This document shows, piece by piece, positions 28,594 to 36,574 of a stretch of DNA of 37,983 nt. The notes beneath the pieces are model-generated. The model was not told the DNA's origin and searched no databases. It worked only from the letters and a program-made list of their open reading frames with translations. The first letter of the stretch is position 1. The number at the start of each line of letters is the position of its first letter. The position numbers were made by a program, and so were the translations under genes. Origin of the DNA: JACQHM01 sp964535215 (GTDB lineage: Bacteria; Methylomirabilota; Methylomirabilia; Methylomirabilales; JACQHM01); NCBI GenBank assembly GCA_964535215.1, contig CAZHST010000028.1, positions 1 to 37,983 on the forward strand. The letters run 5' to 3'.

Positions 28594-30186
28594 ATGGGTC
28601 AAGATGAAGCGGCCGCCGGAGCGGGCAGGCTGGAGCTTCGACGGGATGTGACCGTCTGGGGCTCCTTCATGTGGGGCTATGCCGACGTCGGGGCCAACAC
28701 CTTCGTGGCCCTGGGTCTCGTCATGGCGGCGACCCAGGGGGCCACCGGGCTCGCCTTTGCCCTCGCGGGACTGGTCTACATCATGCTCGGGTTGGCCTAT
28801 ACGGAGCTGGCCTCAGCTTATCCCGTGGCCGGGGGCGGCCCTTACTTTGCCCTCCGAGGGTTGGGCGACTTCTGGGGCTTCGTGGCGGGATCAGCCCTTC
28901 TGCTGGACTACACCATTGACATCGCCCTCTTCGCCGCCGCCTCAGCCGGTTACCTCAACTTCTTCCTGCCCTACCTCTTCGGCTTCGGCATCGATCGTTT
29001 CGTCGTAGACCTCGGCCCTTTCCTGCGGATCAACCCGGTCTGGTGCCTGGAGACGTTAGCCCTTATCAGCTTCCTCGTCTGGCTCAACATCCGCGGCATC
29101 CGGGAGTCGTCCCTGGTCAACGAGGTGTTGGGGGCCCTCATCATTGCGATCGAATCGGCCCTCGTGATCATCGGCTTCGCCCTGGCCTGGAGGCCTGAGC
29201 TGGTCGCCCATCAGTGGAAGACCGAGTTCCCCTCCCTGCACAATTTCATGTACGGCTCCTCCCTCGCCATCATCTCCTTCATCGGCTTAGAGTCCATCTC
29301 CCAGGCCGCCCAGGAGACGAGACACCCGGCCTCCATCATCCCCCGAACCTCCCTGGCGCTGACCTTCAGCGTCTTCATCTTCGCGACGTCGTTCTCCGTC
29401 TTGGGGCTGGGACTTCTCCCCTGGCAGGTGTTCGCCCGGCATGCGGATAACCCGATGGCAAGGCTGGCGGAGGCCCTGCCCTTCATCGGACCCATTGCCG
29501 GTCCCCTGACGGCAACCTTGGGGGGTATTGTGCTCTTTATCTCTTCAAACACCGGGGTGATGGGGGCCTCCCGCCTGACCTACTCCATGGCCCACTACCA
29601 GGTCATCAGCCCCTGGTTCAGCGCCGTCCATCCGAGGTATCGAACGCCAGCCCGGACCATCCTGATCTTTTCCCTGGTGGGGGCCCTTGAAACCGTCCTC
29701 TCCTTCCTCACCCCGAAGGCGCTGGACACCTTGGGGAACATGTACGCCTTCGGGGCGACCCTGGGCTACACCATGGTCTTCATCGCCCTGATCAAGCTTC
29801 GGTTCAAGGATCCTTACACGCCCCGCCCCTACAAGATGCCGTTAAACCTCCCGATCACGTATAAGGGACGGAAGGTGGATTTCCCCCTCCTGGCCCTCAT
29901 CGGTCTCGTGGGGATGAGCGCGATCTTTTTCGAGGTGATCTGGACCCACGAGATCGGCCGGATCGCCGGGCCGACATGGGTTCTTCTCTGCTTCATCTAC
30001 TACGCCTGGTTCCGTCGGAAGCAGGGCCTCCCCATCTTCAGAAGCGTCACGAGAAACTGGGAGAAGGAGCAGATGGATGTCCTCCTCTCCGCCGAGGAGT
30101 TTGACCTGCTGGAGCAGTACAAGGTCGCCCTCGCGGAGCGGGACAAACAGAGGAAGAGGAATGCCAAGGCCAACACCAATGCCTGA
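28594..30186 (+). CDS. APC-superfamily amino acid permease
   Basis: The 530-residue inner-membrane protein has about 12 hydrophobic helices. Helix 1 carries SFMWGYADVGANTFVAL, the unwound Gly-rich substrate site of the APC fold. Other family features are SAYPVAGGGPYFALRGLG, the loop FIGLESISQAAQETRHP (helix 6) and GASRLTYSMAH (helix 8). It probably imports amino acids or amines with protons. An 80-residue cytoplasmic tail ends in charged helix (EEFDLLEQYKVALAERDKQR). ATG 28594 is chosen because AGGGGTGG (28581-28588) precedes it; GTG 28585 is inside that site. Two Usp genes follow, a common arrangement in which Usp proteins regulate transporters. An upstream terminator suggests regulated expression. 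Confidence 0.88.
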   Translation: MGQDEAAAGAGRLELRRDVTVWGSFMWGYADVGANTFVALGLVMAATQGATGLAFALAGLVYIMLGLAYTELASAYPVAGGGPYFALRGLGDFWGFVAGSALLLDYTIDIALFAAASAGYLNFFLPYLFGFGIDRFVVDLGPFLRINPVWCLETLALISFLVWLNIRGIRESSLVNEVLGALIIAIESALVIIGFALAWRPELVAHQWKTEFPSLHNFMYGSSLAIISFIGLESISQAAQETRHPASIIPRTSLALTFSVFIFATSFSVLGLGLLPWQVFARHADNPMARLAEALPFIGPIAGPLTATLGGIVLFISSNTGVMGASRLTYSMAHYQVISPWFSAVHPRYRTPARTILIFSLVGALETVLSFLTPKALDTLGNMYAFGATLGYTMVFIALIKLRFKDPYTPRPYKMPLNLPITYKGRKVDFPLLALIGLVGMSAIFFEVIWTHEIGRIAGPTWVLLCFIYYAWFRRKQGLPIFRSVTRNWEKEQMDVLLSAEEFDLLEQYKVALAERDKQRKRNAKANTNA

Positions 30187-30259
30187 ACGCCGGGGCTTGG
30201 TGGATCAGAAGAGGTGACCTGCCATCACCCCTGAGCTTCACATCACTCCCTTAGGCATT

Positions 30260-30805
30260 TTGCTGGCCGCGGTCTTCACCGCCGCGATGGGGGGTCTTCT
30301 GTGGTGGATGCTCCACCCCCCTGCCCCCATCCCGGCTGCCGCCGCCAAAGCCCGACGCTCGGTGGATGCGTTGAAACGGATCCTGGTCCCCACGGTAGGG
30401 GCGCCGTACGCCGAGCATGCGGTGGAGCTGGCCTGCCGTCTGGGCCAGGAGCAGAAGGCCGAGATCGCGCTGATCTACGTCCTCGAGGTCCCCCGGACGC
30501 TTCCCTTGAGCACTCCCCTTCCCCAGATCGAGGCCATGGCGCAGGAGGCCTTAAAACGGGGGCAGGAGATCGTCGCCCTCCACGGTCTCGTTTCTGACGC
30601 CCGGATCGAGCGGGCCCGGGAGGCCGGGGAACGGATCCTGCATGTCGCCCAAGACCTCGATGCAGACTTAATTGTCCTCGGTCTCCGTCCCAGCGGCGGG
30701 GGGGGCCAGGATGTCCTGGGACGGACAACCAACTTCCTCCTCCGCCGGGCCTCCTGCGAGGTCATCATCGATAAACCCCCCGCGGAACCTCCGGGGACCC
30801 CATGA
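30260..30805 (+). CDS. membrane-anchored universal stress protein
   Basis: The 181-residue product (from TTG 30260) has an N-terminal hydrophobic segment (LAAVFTAAMGGLLWWML), a Pro/Ala linker and a Usp domain from KRILVPTVGAPYAEHAV to EVIIDKP. The Usp ATP motif is altered (GLRPSGGGGQDVLGRTTNF). The frame is open upstream to a TGA at 30215-30217. GAGGTGA (30211-30217) lies 6 bases before ATC 30224, giving ITPELHITPLGI as an N-terminal extension. This suggests a rare ATC start or a mutated ATG, with the annotated TTG as the conservative choice. It probably sits on the inner membrane beside the permease. The ATG of the next gene overlaps its stop. Confidence 0.8.
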   Translation: MLAAVFTAAMGGLLWWMLHPPAPIPAAAAKARRSVDALKRILVPTVGAPYAEHAVELACRLGQEQKAEIALIYVLEVPRTLPLSTPLPQIEAMAQEALKRGQEIVALHGLVSDARIERAREAGERILHVAQDLDADLIVLGLRPSGGGGQDVLGRTTNFLLRRASCEVIIDKPPAEPPGTP

Positions 30806-31260
30806 TCCCCTTGGAGAAGATCCTGGTCGCCATCAGCAACCCCGAGCACACGGAGGAGCTCATCGCCCTGGCCGGGATGCTGGTGAGGGGACGCGAAGGG
30901 CCCAAGGTCCACGTCCTGCATGTGGTGACCGTTCCCGGCTCCCTCCCCTCGGAGGAAGGGGTGCAGGAGGAGCTGAAGCGGGGTGAGGCCCTGTTGCACA
31001 AGGCCTGGGGGATTGCCCGGGAGTGCTTCGGCTTGGAGGTCACCACCCGTCTTGTCCGGGCGCGGGAGGCGGGACCGGCTATCCTGGAGGAGGCTATGGT
31101 CAAGGAGGTTGATGTGATTCTCCTGGGCTACAGCCAGCGGCGTCGGTTCGGGGATCGGTTCTTCGGGGCCACCACCGTTGACTACATCTCCCGCCATGCC
31201 CCCTGTCGGGTCCTGATCCACGTGACACCCCCCAAAGTGAAGGAAGGGGCAGAGCGATGA
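30802..31260 (+). CDS. universal stress protein
   Basis: The 152-residue cytosolic protein starts MIPLEKILVAISNPEHTEEL and ends VDYISRHAPCRVLIHV, giving a single Usp fold. The nucleotide motif reads GYSQRRRFGDRFFGATTVD, so the canonical G-2X-G-9X-G(S/T) is not conserved and ATP binding is doubtful. ATG 30802 overlaps the preceding TGA (ATGA), and its own TGA overlaps the ATG of the TrkA-N remnant. It is co-translated with the membrane-anchored Usp and probably acts with it on the APC permease. Confidence 0.87.
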   Translation: MIPLEKILVAISNPEHTEELIALAGMLVRGREGPKVHVLHVVTVPGSLPSEEGVQEELKRGEALLHKAWGIARECFGLEVTTRLVRAREAGPAILEEAMVKEVDVILLGYSQRRRFGDRFFGATTVDYISRHAPCRVLIHVTPPKVKEGAER

Positions 31261-31517
31261 AGGCCATTGTCGTGGGTTGCGGAAAAGTAGGATCATGCCT
31301 GGCCAACTCCCTCGCCCGGGAGGGGGATCAGGGGGCGATCGTCGACCGGAACCCCGGGGTCGAGGAGGCCGATGCCTTTGCCGCCGTGACGGAGAGCGAC
31401 TACGCCAACATCATGGCCGGGCTGATCGCCAAGGAGATCTTCCACGCCCCATCGGTCCCCAGGGTCATCGCCAGGGTGGTGAACCCGAAGCATCAGAAGC
31501 GGATCTTCTACAGGTAG
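31257..31517 (+). pseudogene. internally deleted TrkA-N (RCK) gene remnant
   Basis: The 86-codon frame starts as a normal TrkA/KtrA NAD-binding domain: KAIVVGCGKVGS with G7-x-G9-x-x-G12, then the acidic end of strand 2 in VDRNP. It then jumps straight to VEEADAFAAVTESDYAN, which in intact proteins follows about 35 residues later, and ends after RVIARVVNPKHQ. The deletion (near 31351-31360) preserved the reading frame and the ATGA coupling to the upstream Usp gene. The rest of the domain and the TrkA-C domain are lost. A functional potassium-channel regulator is unlikely, although a shortened protein may still be made. Confidence 0.75.
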
Positions 31518-31520
31518 CCC

Positions 31521-32045
31521 ATGGCCGTCACGCGCTGGCTCAGGTATCAGTACTTAAGGCTCCTTCGGATCAACGACGATCCCCAGCCGATCGCCATGGG
31601 GATGGCCGTGGGGGTTTTCCTCGGCATCTTCCCCACCTTTGGCCTGGGGGCGGTCCTGGCGTACATCCTGGCCGTGATCTTCCGGTTCAACCGGGCGGCG
31701 GCCATCATCGGGAGCCTCATCATGAACCCCTTGACCACCCCCCTGTTCTGGAGCGGGAGCGCGATCCTGGGAACCATGCTGGTGGGGGGGGATTGGCACT
31801 CGACGGTCCAGGCGGTGGAGACCTTCTCCAAGACCTTCAGCCCCCAAACCTTCCTGACGAAGGAGCTGTGGGTAATCCTGGCAGGGGCGGCCCGGAAGAG
31901 CCTTTACGTCTACATGGTGGGAAACACGATCCTGGCCATCCTCTTCGCGATCCTGAGCTATTTCCTTACCCTCAAGCTGACCTTTGCCTACCGCCGGCGG
32001 AAGGCCGACCTGCTCCGGCAAAAGTCAAAGGTCCACACCCCGTAA
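31521..32045 (+). CDS. DUF2062 membrane protein
   Basis: The 174-residue protein has the DUF2062 signature: a short basic N-terminus (RWLRYQYLRLLRIND), then DDPQPIAMGMAVGVFLGIFP and three or four hydrophobic helices with NPLTTPLFW. Its role is unknown; relatives are small inner-membrane proteins sometimes fused to glycosyltransferases. ATG 31521 starts 3 bases after the TrkA-N remnant, so it belongs to the same transcript. The C-terminus is basic (YRRRKADLLRQKSK). A strong promoter and leader RNA follow it. Confidence 0.85.
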   Translation: MAVTRWLRYQYLRLLRINDDPQPIAMGMAVGVFLGIFPTFGLGAVLAYILAVIFRFNRAAAIIGSLIMNPLTTPLFWSGSAILGTMLVGGDWHSTVQAVETFSKTFSPQTFLTKELWVILAGAARKSLYVYMVGNTILAILFAILSYFLTLKLTFAYRRRKADLLRQKSKVHTP

Positions 32046-32138
32046 CAGATGCCGGCAGAGCCGGATCCTCCCCGAGGAAGACCCCTCGCGGCAGGGAGTC
32101 GGGGCGTTGGGCGGGAGAGCGGGAAACGAAAAATTTTC

Positions 32139-32168
32139 TTGACAAGGCATGGGAAGGGATGCTACAAG
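32139..32168 (+). promoter_or_regulatory. strong promoter with an A/T-rich upstream element
   Basis: TTGACA (32139-32144), an 18-base spacer and TACAAG (32163-32168). The bases directly before the -35 (32125-32138) are almost all A or T, an UP-element-like stretch that stands out in this GC-rich sequence. It drives the structured leader below. Confidence 0.6.
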
Positions 32169-32174
32169 AAAGGC

Positions 32175-32366
32175 ACCTTTAGAAGAGGAACCTTTTGGAT
32201 GGGGAACGGACGGCTTCGGGAGTATCAGCTTTCTACCATCGTGATTATTCAGCGCCGGCGTCTGCCCTCGGGCAGGCGGCTTCGGCGCTGATCTCCTGAA
32301 CGAAGCCGACCTCATCGAGTAAGCCGCAGGGAAGACGCCGAACAGGCCCTGCGGCTCTTTTTTTTT
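32175..32366 (+). ncRNA. structured leader RNA or small RNA, class not recognised
   Basis: About 190 nt run from the promoter at 32139 to a strong terminator. CAGCGCCG (32250-32257) pairs with CGGCGCTG (32283-32290) around an inner stem CTGCC/GGCAG with a CTCG loop. CGAAGCC (32301-32307) can instead pair with GGCTTCG (32278-32284), which would break that hairpin, or with a second copy of CGGCTTCG at 32211-32218. Such mutually exclusive pairing is the hallmark of attenuators and riboswitches. It does not match the core motifs I know for 6S, SRP, tmRNA, cobalamin, TPP or SAM RNAs. The downstream gene encodes an ABM-fold protein, followed by the tungsten aldehyde oxidoreductase cluster. Confidence 0.55.
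32322..32366 (+). terminator. strong intrinsic terminator
   Basis: AGCCGCAGGG (32322-32331) and CCCTGCGGCT (32347-32356) form a perfect 10-bp stem with a 15-base loop. It is followed by C and nine consecutive T (32358-32366). It ends the leader RNA 55 bases before the next gene. Confidence 0.9.
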
Positions 32367-32421
32367 CGCGGCAAGGAGGGTCCCCTGTCAGGGGGAAAAC
32401 CTTGACGGAAAGGAGTCTGTC

Positions 32422-32709
32422 ATGCCGGTCCTGTTGCTGGAAGTCCGGGTCCCCGCCGGTCAGGTCAACGGGAAGGTTGAGGCCCTTCAGGAGGTCCTCA
32501 CCTTGGCCAGGGCATGGCCGGGCTACAAGGGCGGACGGTTCCTCCGGTCCAGGAAGGATCCCTGTAAGCTCCTGATGCTGACGGAGTGGGAGGACGAGGA
32601 GGCCTGGGGGCTTTTCCTGGATTCACCAGAGCTTTTGGCCTGGATGGAGCGGACCTGGACGACGTTGGGGCCGCTCTCACGGCGGGAGCTCTATGACATC
32701 CTTGACTGA
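32422..32709 (+). CDS. small ABM-fold (antibiotic biosynthesis monooxygenase-like) protein
   Basis: The 95-residue protein opens PVLLLEVRVPAGQ and has the dimeric alpha+beta-barrel pattern: a helix ARAWPGYKGGRFL and the strand LLMLTEWEDEEAW followed by a helix (LLAWMERTW). ABM-fold proteins include haem oxygenases and quinol monooxygenases, but many have no known activity. The catalytic residues of IsdG-type haem oxygenases are not evident. AAAGGAG at about 32410-32416 precedes ATG 32422. It lies between a strong terminator and the aor promoter region, so it is probably controlled by read-through of the upstream leader RNA. Confidence 0.75.
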   Translation: MPVLLLEVRVPAGQVNGKVEALQEVLTLARAWPGYKGGRFLRSRKDPCKLLMLTEWEDEEAWGLFLDSPELLAWMERTWTTLGPLSRRELYDILD

Positions 32710-32736
32710 GGACGCCTTTCAAGGAGAGGAGGGCCT

Positions 32737-32766
32737 TTGACAGGTTCGTGGAGGCTCGCCTCGAAT
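32737..32766 (+). promoter_or_regulatory. possible promoter and AT-rich region ahead of aorA
   Basis: TTGACA (32737-32742) with TCGAAT (32761-32766) at 18 bases forms a possible promoter. The following 32761-32840 stretch is unusually A/T-rich and holds CCTA-gaaaaa-TAGG (32781-32793) and two GTTGAA copies (near 32822 and 32833). The 229-bp gap has no gene. A binding site for a metal- or aldehyde-responsive regulator is possible but unproven. Confidence 0.35.
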
Positions 32767-32938
32767 TTTAGTGCCACCATCCTAGAAAAATAGGTCATTC
32801 ATCCTATTTACAAACCCATCAGTTGAATTTACGTTGAACCCATCACCCCCAGCATCCCCAACCTGCACTTCCTCAGGACAAAGGCAGGGATGGGTGCGGT
32901 TGGCGACGGGATGAACGTGATCATAGGGAGGGGAAAAC

Positions 32939-33421
32939 ATGGCCAAGATGCTGGTTTTCGACCCCCGGAAGTGTACCGGATGCCGGCTGTGCGAGCTGGC
33001 CTGCTCCTTCCGCATGGAGGGGGAGTTCAATCCGGCGAAATCCCGGGTCCAGGTGGCCATCTTCGACGAAGAGGCGTTCTATACCCCCCTGAGTTGCTTC
33101 CAGTGCGACGAGGCATGGTGCCGCCATGCCTGCCCGGCTGGTGCCATCACCCGGGATAGGGCCCTGATGCGCGAGGTGGTCAACCCGCTCAGGTGCGTCG
33201 GGTGCCGGATCTGCACCCTGGCCTGCCCCTTCGGTCAGGTGATGTACAACGCTGACACGGGGAAGGTCTACAAGTGTGAGCTGTGCGAAGGCGATCCGGC
33301 CTGTGTCAGGTTCTGTCCCACCGGGGCCCTGCTCTATCAGGAGCAGGATACCGCCGTGCTGGCTAAGCGGCAGGCCTGGTCACGCCGGCTGATCGAGAGC
33401 TATCAGGAGGTGCGGGCATGA
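32939..33421 (+). CDS. aorA: aldehyde oxidoreductase iron-sulfur subunit AorA
   Basis: The 160-residue cytosolic protein has 16 cysteines in four clusters: CTGCRLCELAC, CFQCDEAWCRHAC, CVGCRICTLAC and CELCEGDPACVRFC. These fit four [4Fe-4S] centres. It matches the small electron-transfer subunit of the AorABC-type tungsten aldehyde oxidoreductase described from Aromatoleum. It would wire the tungsten subunit AorB to the FAD subunit AorC and can polymerise into a conducting chain in relatives (family knowledge). ATG 32939 follows GGGAGGGGAAAAC. Its stop overlaps the aorB start (ATGA). Gene order A-B-C-D supports the assignment. Confidence 0.88.
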   Translation: MAKMLVFDPRKCTGCRLCELACSFRMEGEFNPAKSRVQVAIFDEEAFYTPLSCFQCDEAWCRHACPAGAITRDRALMREVVNPLRCVGCRICTLACPFGQVMYNADTGKVYKCELCEGDPACVRFCPTGALLYQEQDTAVLAKRQAWSRRLIESYQEVRA

Positions 33422-35226
33422 ACGGCTGGACGGGAACCCTGTTGCGGGTCAACCTCACCCGGGGTGAGGTGACCAGGGAAGCTGTGAACATGGAGTGGGC
33501 CCGGGAGTACATCGGCGGGCGGGGTCTGGCCACCCGCTACCTCTACGAAGAGGGCGTCGCGACCGTGGACCCTTTGAGCCCGGCGAACAAGCTGATCCTG
33601 GCTACCGGCCCCCTGACCGGCACCGGCGCCCCTTGCGGCGCCCGGTACATGGTGGTGACGAAGGGGCCCCTCACCGGGGCCATCGCTGCCTCCAACGCCG
33701 GGGGGCAGTGGCCGGCCGAGCTGAAATTTGCCGGCTACGACCTGATCATCTTCGAGGGGAGGGCCGAAAAGCCAGTTTACCTGTGGATTTACAACGACCA
33801 GGTCGAACTCCGCGATGCGGGCCACCTGTGGGGGAGGACCACCTGGGAGACGGAGGACCTGATCCGGGCCGAGACCGACGCCGAGGCCAAGATCGCCGGC
33901 ATCGGACCGGCCGGCGAGAAGCAGGTCCTCTTCGCCTGTGTGGTGAACGACAAACATCGGGGCGCCGGCCGCTCCGGGGTGGGGGCCGTCATGGGTTCCA
34001 AGAACTTGAAGGCGGTAGCCGTCCGTGGCACGAGGGGTGTGAAGGTCGCCGATCCGAACGGCTTCTGGCAGGCCGCCCTGGAGACGCTGGCCAAGCTCAA
34101 AGCCTCGGCCGTCACCGGCCAGGCCCTCCCCACCTACGGCACGGAAGTGGTGATGAACGTCATCAATCAGGCCGGCTTCCTGCCGACGCGGAACTTCCAG
34201 GAGGGGCAGTTCGAGCATGCCGACAGGATCAGCGGCGAGACCCTGGCTGCTACCCTGCTGGTGCGAAACCGGGGCTGCTTTGCCTGCCCCATTGCCTGCG
34301 GCCGGGTGAGCCGCATCCCCGATCCCCGCTACCCCGGCGCCTATGAGGGACCGGAGTACGAGGCCGCCTGGGCCCTCGGGGCCGACACCGGTGTCTCCGA
34401 CCTAGCCGCCGTCACCAAAGCGAACTTCCTCTGCAACCAGTACAGCATGGACCCCATCTCGATGGGGGCGACATTGGCGGCGGCGATGGAGATGTACGAG
34501 AAGGGGATTCTTACCGACAAGGAGACGGGGCGTCCCCTGCGCTTCGGGGACGCCACAGCCCTGGTGGAGATGGTGGAGGCGACCGGCAAGCGGGAGGGGT
34601 TCGGGAACGAGCTGGCCTTAGGCGCCAAGCGGCTGTGTGAGAAGTACGGCCATCCCGAGTTCTTCATGGGCGTCAAGGGGCAGGAGTTCCCGGCCTACGA
34701 CGGGCGGGGCGCTCAGGGGATGGGGCTCAACTACGCCACCTCCAACCGGGGTGCCTGCCACGTGCGGGGCTACACCATTGCAGCTGAGGTGTTCGGCATC
34801 CCCCAGAAGGTCGAGCCGTCTACCACCGAGGGCAAGGCCGGGTTGGACAAACTCTTCCAGGATCTGACGGCTGTCGTGGACAGCAGCGGCCTGTGCCTCT
34901 TCACGACCTTCGCCATCGGCCTGCCAGAAATCCAGGCCCTTCTGGAGACGGCCACCCGGGCCGGCTACACCCAGGACAACCTGCTCCAGATTGGGGAACG
35001 GATCTGGAACCTGGAGCGTCTCTTTAACCTGAGGGCCGGCTTCACAGCGGCCGACGACACGCTCCCCAAGCGTCTGCTGGAGGAGCCCATCCCGGCCGGC
35101 CCGGCCAAGGGGCAGGTGAACCGGCTGGGTGAGATGCTCCCCGAGTACTACCGGCTTCGCGGCTGGGACGAGCAGGGGGTGCCGACACGGGAAAAACTGG
35201 CCGAACTGGGGCTTGCCAGCATGTAG
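33418..35226 (+). CDS. aorB: tungsten-dependent aldehyde:ferredoxin oxidoreductase large subunit AorB
   Basis: The 602-residue protein is a full-length AOR-family enzyme. It opens GWTGTLLRVNLTRGEV, has the pterin-binding YIGGRGLATRYLY and GPLTGTGAPCGARY, and the first [4Fe-4S] ligands Cys287, Cys290 and Cys294 (CFACPIAC). The fourth is Cys493 (DSSGLC). GPEYEAAWALGADTG and NYATSNRGACH are further conserved parts of the tungstobispterin site. It oxidises aldehydes to carboxylic acids and passes electrons to AorA; the reverse reaction is possible at low potential. The start overlaps aorA. Substrate range (aliphatic or aromatic) cannot be read. No moa/mob cofactor genes other than the MoaD-like aorD are in the window. 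Confidence 0.92.
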   Translation: MNGWTGTLLRVNLTRGEVTREAVNMEWAREYIGGRGLATRYLYEEGVATVDPLSPANKLILATGPLTGTGAPCGARYMVVTKGPLTGAIAASNAGGQWPAELKFAGYDLIIFEGRAEKPVYLWIYNDQVELRDAGHLWGRTTWETEDLIRAETDAEAKIAGIGPAGEKQVLFACVVNDKHRGAGRSGVGAVMGSKNLKAVAVRGTRGVKVADPNGFWQAALETLAKLKASAVTGQALPTYGTEVVMNVINQAGFLPTRNFQEGQFEHADRISGETLAATLLVRNRGCFACPIACGRVSRIPDPRYPGAYEGPEYEAAWALGADTGVSDLAAVTKANFLCNQYSMDPISMGATLAAAMEMYEKGILTDKETGRPLRFGDATALVEMVEATGKREGFGNELALGAKRLCEKYGHPEFFMGVKGQEFPAYDGRGAQGMGLNYATSNRGACHVRGYTIAAEVFGIPQKVEPSTTEGKAGLDKLFQDLTAVVDSSGLCLFTTFAIGLPEIQALLETATRAGYTQDNLLQIGERIWNLERLFNLRAGFTAADDTLPKRLLEEPIPAGPAKGQVNRLGEMLPEYYRLRGWDEQGVPTREKLAELGLASM

Positions 35227-35257
35227 AGGGAGGACGGGGGTCCAGGAAGATGACGCT

Positions 35258-36574
35258 ATGGGCAGGCGTTACGTGATTCTCGGCTCCGGCCCTGCCGGTT
35301 GGAGCGCGGTACAGGCCATCTGCACCCACGACCCCCACGGGACCGTCACCCTGGTCTCCGGCGAGGCGGCACCCCCGTATGCCCGCATGCTTCTCTCCTA
35401 CTGGCTGGAGGGGAAGGTGGGCGAGGAGGTCCTGTACCCTTTCCCCGATGGGTACTTCGAAGGGCTGGGGGTGGAGGTCCTGTACGGGCAGCGGGCAACA
35501 GCAGTGGACCCCCATACGCAGCAGGTCACCCTGGCCGACGGCCGGATCCTTCCCTACGACGAGCTGCTCATCGCCACCGGGGCATCGCCCTGGCGCCCCC
35601 CCGTCACCGGTCTCGAGCAACCGGGGGTGTTCAACCTGTGGACCCTGGAGGATGTCCGGGGCATCCTGGCCATGATCCGGTCAGGGGGTGAAGCCGTGAT
35701 CATCGGCGCCGGCTTTATCGGGATGCAGGCTGTGGATGCCCTGGTCAAGGGGGGGATGCGCTGCACGGTCATTGAAGCCTTGCCTCAGGTGCTGCCCCGT
35801 ATTCTGGATGCCGAAGGAGCCCATCTGGTGGAGGAAACCCTGACAGGGCGGGGCGTGCGGGTCTTCACCGGCCGCCAGGTGGCCGAAGTCAGGCCGGCCG
35901 GGAAGCGCAGGAAGCGTCAGGAGGTGGTGCTGGACGACGGACGCACCCTGCCGGCCGATCTCATCATTACCGCCACCGGCGTCCGTCCCAACCTGGACTT
36001 GGCCCGCACGGGTGGCCTGGATACCGCCACCGGTATCCTGGTGGACGAACACTTAAGGACCAGCCTCCCCCACATCTATGCCGCCGGGGACGTGGCGGAA
36101 GGGTACGACTTTTCCACCGGTGAACGGGCCGTCCATGCCATCTGGCCGACGGCAGTAGACCAGGGGCGGGTCGCCGGTCTGAACATGACAGGTCTTCAGA
36201 TCACGTACCCGGGGAGCCTGAACATGAATACGCTGGACGTCCTGGGACTGCCCCTGGCCTCGGTTGGCCTGTTTGAGGGTGAGGACTTGGTCGTCCAGGT
36301 CCATCGAGGACCGGCCCGTCGGACCTACCGGAAACTGGCCTTTCGCAACGGGCGGCTGGCCGGGGCCATTCTGGTTGGTGAGATCAAGGACATCGGCCTC
36401 CTCCAGGCCATGATCCGGCAGCAGGCCAACCTGACCCGGTGGAAGGCTTCCATAAGCTGGGCCCCCTTCAACCTGGGAAAGGCCATGTTGGCCTACGGGG
36501 GGTGCAGCCGTGAAGATCGAGGTGCGGCTCTTCGCCACCCTGACCCGGTATCTGCCACCAGGGACCACAGGTAA
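35258..36574 (+). CDS. aorC: aldehyde oxidoreductase FAD/NAD(H)-binding subunit AorC
   Basis: The 438-residue pyridine nucleotide-disulfide-type oxidoreductase has the FAD site ILGSGPAG (7-14), the NADH site IIGAGFIG (148-155), ATGVRPN and the second FAD motif YAAGDV. It would pass electrons from AorAB to NAD+. ATG 35258 follows AGGAAG and starts the FAD fold at once. The native C-terminus probably ends at YGG plus a few residues. A six-G run (36497-36502) shifts the frame so the last 24 residues (from CSRED) lie over aorD. With seven G the frame would stop at TGA 36511-36513 (present coordinates), overlapping the aorD GTG in the usual way. Confidence 0.88.
   Translation: MGRRYVILGSGPAGWSAVQAICTHDPHGTVTLVSGEAAPPYARMLLSYWLEGKVGEEVLYPFPDGYFEGLGVEVLYGQRATAVDPHTQQVTLADGRILPYDELLIATGASPWRPPVTGLEQPGVFNLWTLEDVRGILAMIRSGGEAVIIGAGFIGMQAVDALVKGGMRCTVIEALPQVLPRILDAEGAHLVEETLTGRGVRVFTGRQVAEVRPAGKRRKRQEVVLDDGRTLPADLIITATGVRPNLDLARTGGLDTATGILVDEHLRTSLPHIYAAGDVAEGYDFSTGERAVHAIWPTAVDQGRVAGLNMTGLQITYPGSLNMNTLDVLGLPLASVGLFEGEDLVVQVHRGPARRTYRKLAFRNGRLAGAILVGEIKDIGLLQAMIRQQANLTRWKASISWAPFNLGKAMLAYGGCSREDRGAALRHPDPVSATRDHR

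Noticed and set aside
31277..32182. A 301-codon frame over the TrkA-N remnant and DUF2062 gene
   Set aside because: Arg/Gly/Pro-rich shadow frame with no ribosome site; the real frames have recognisable domains.
32175..32366. 6S RNA, SRP RNA or tmRNA
   Set aside because: No long closing stem between the ends, no conserved SRP loop sequence, and no tRNA-like end or tag frame.
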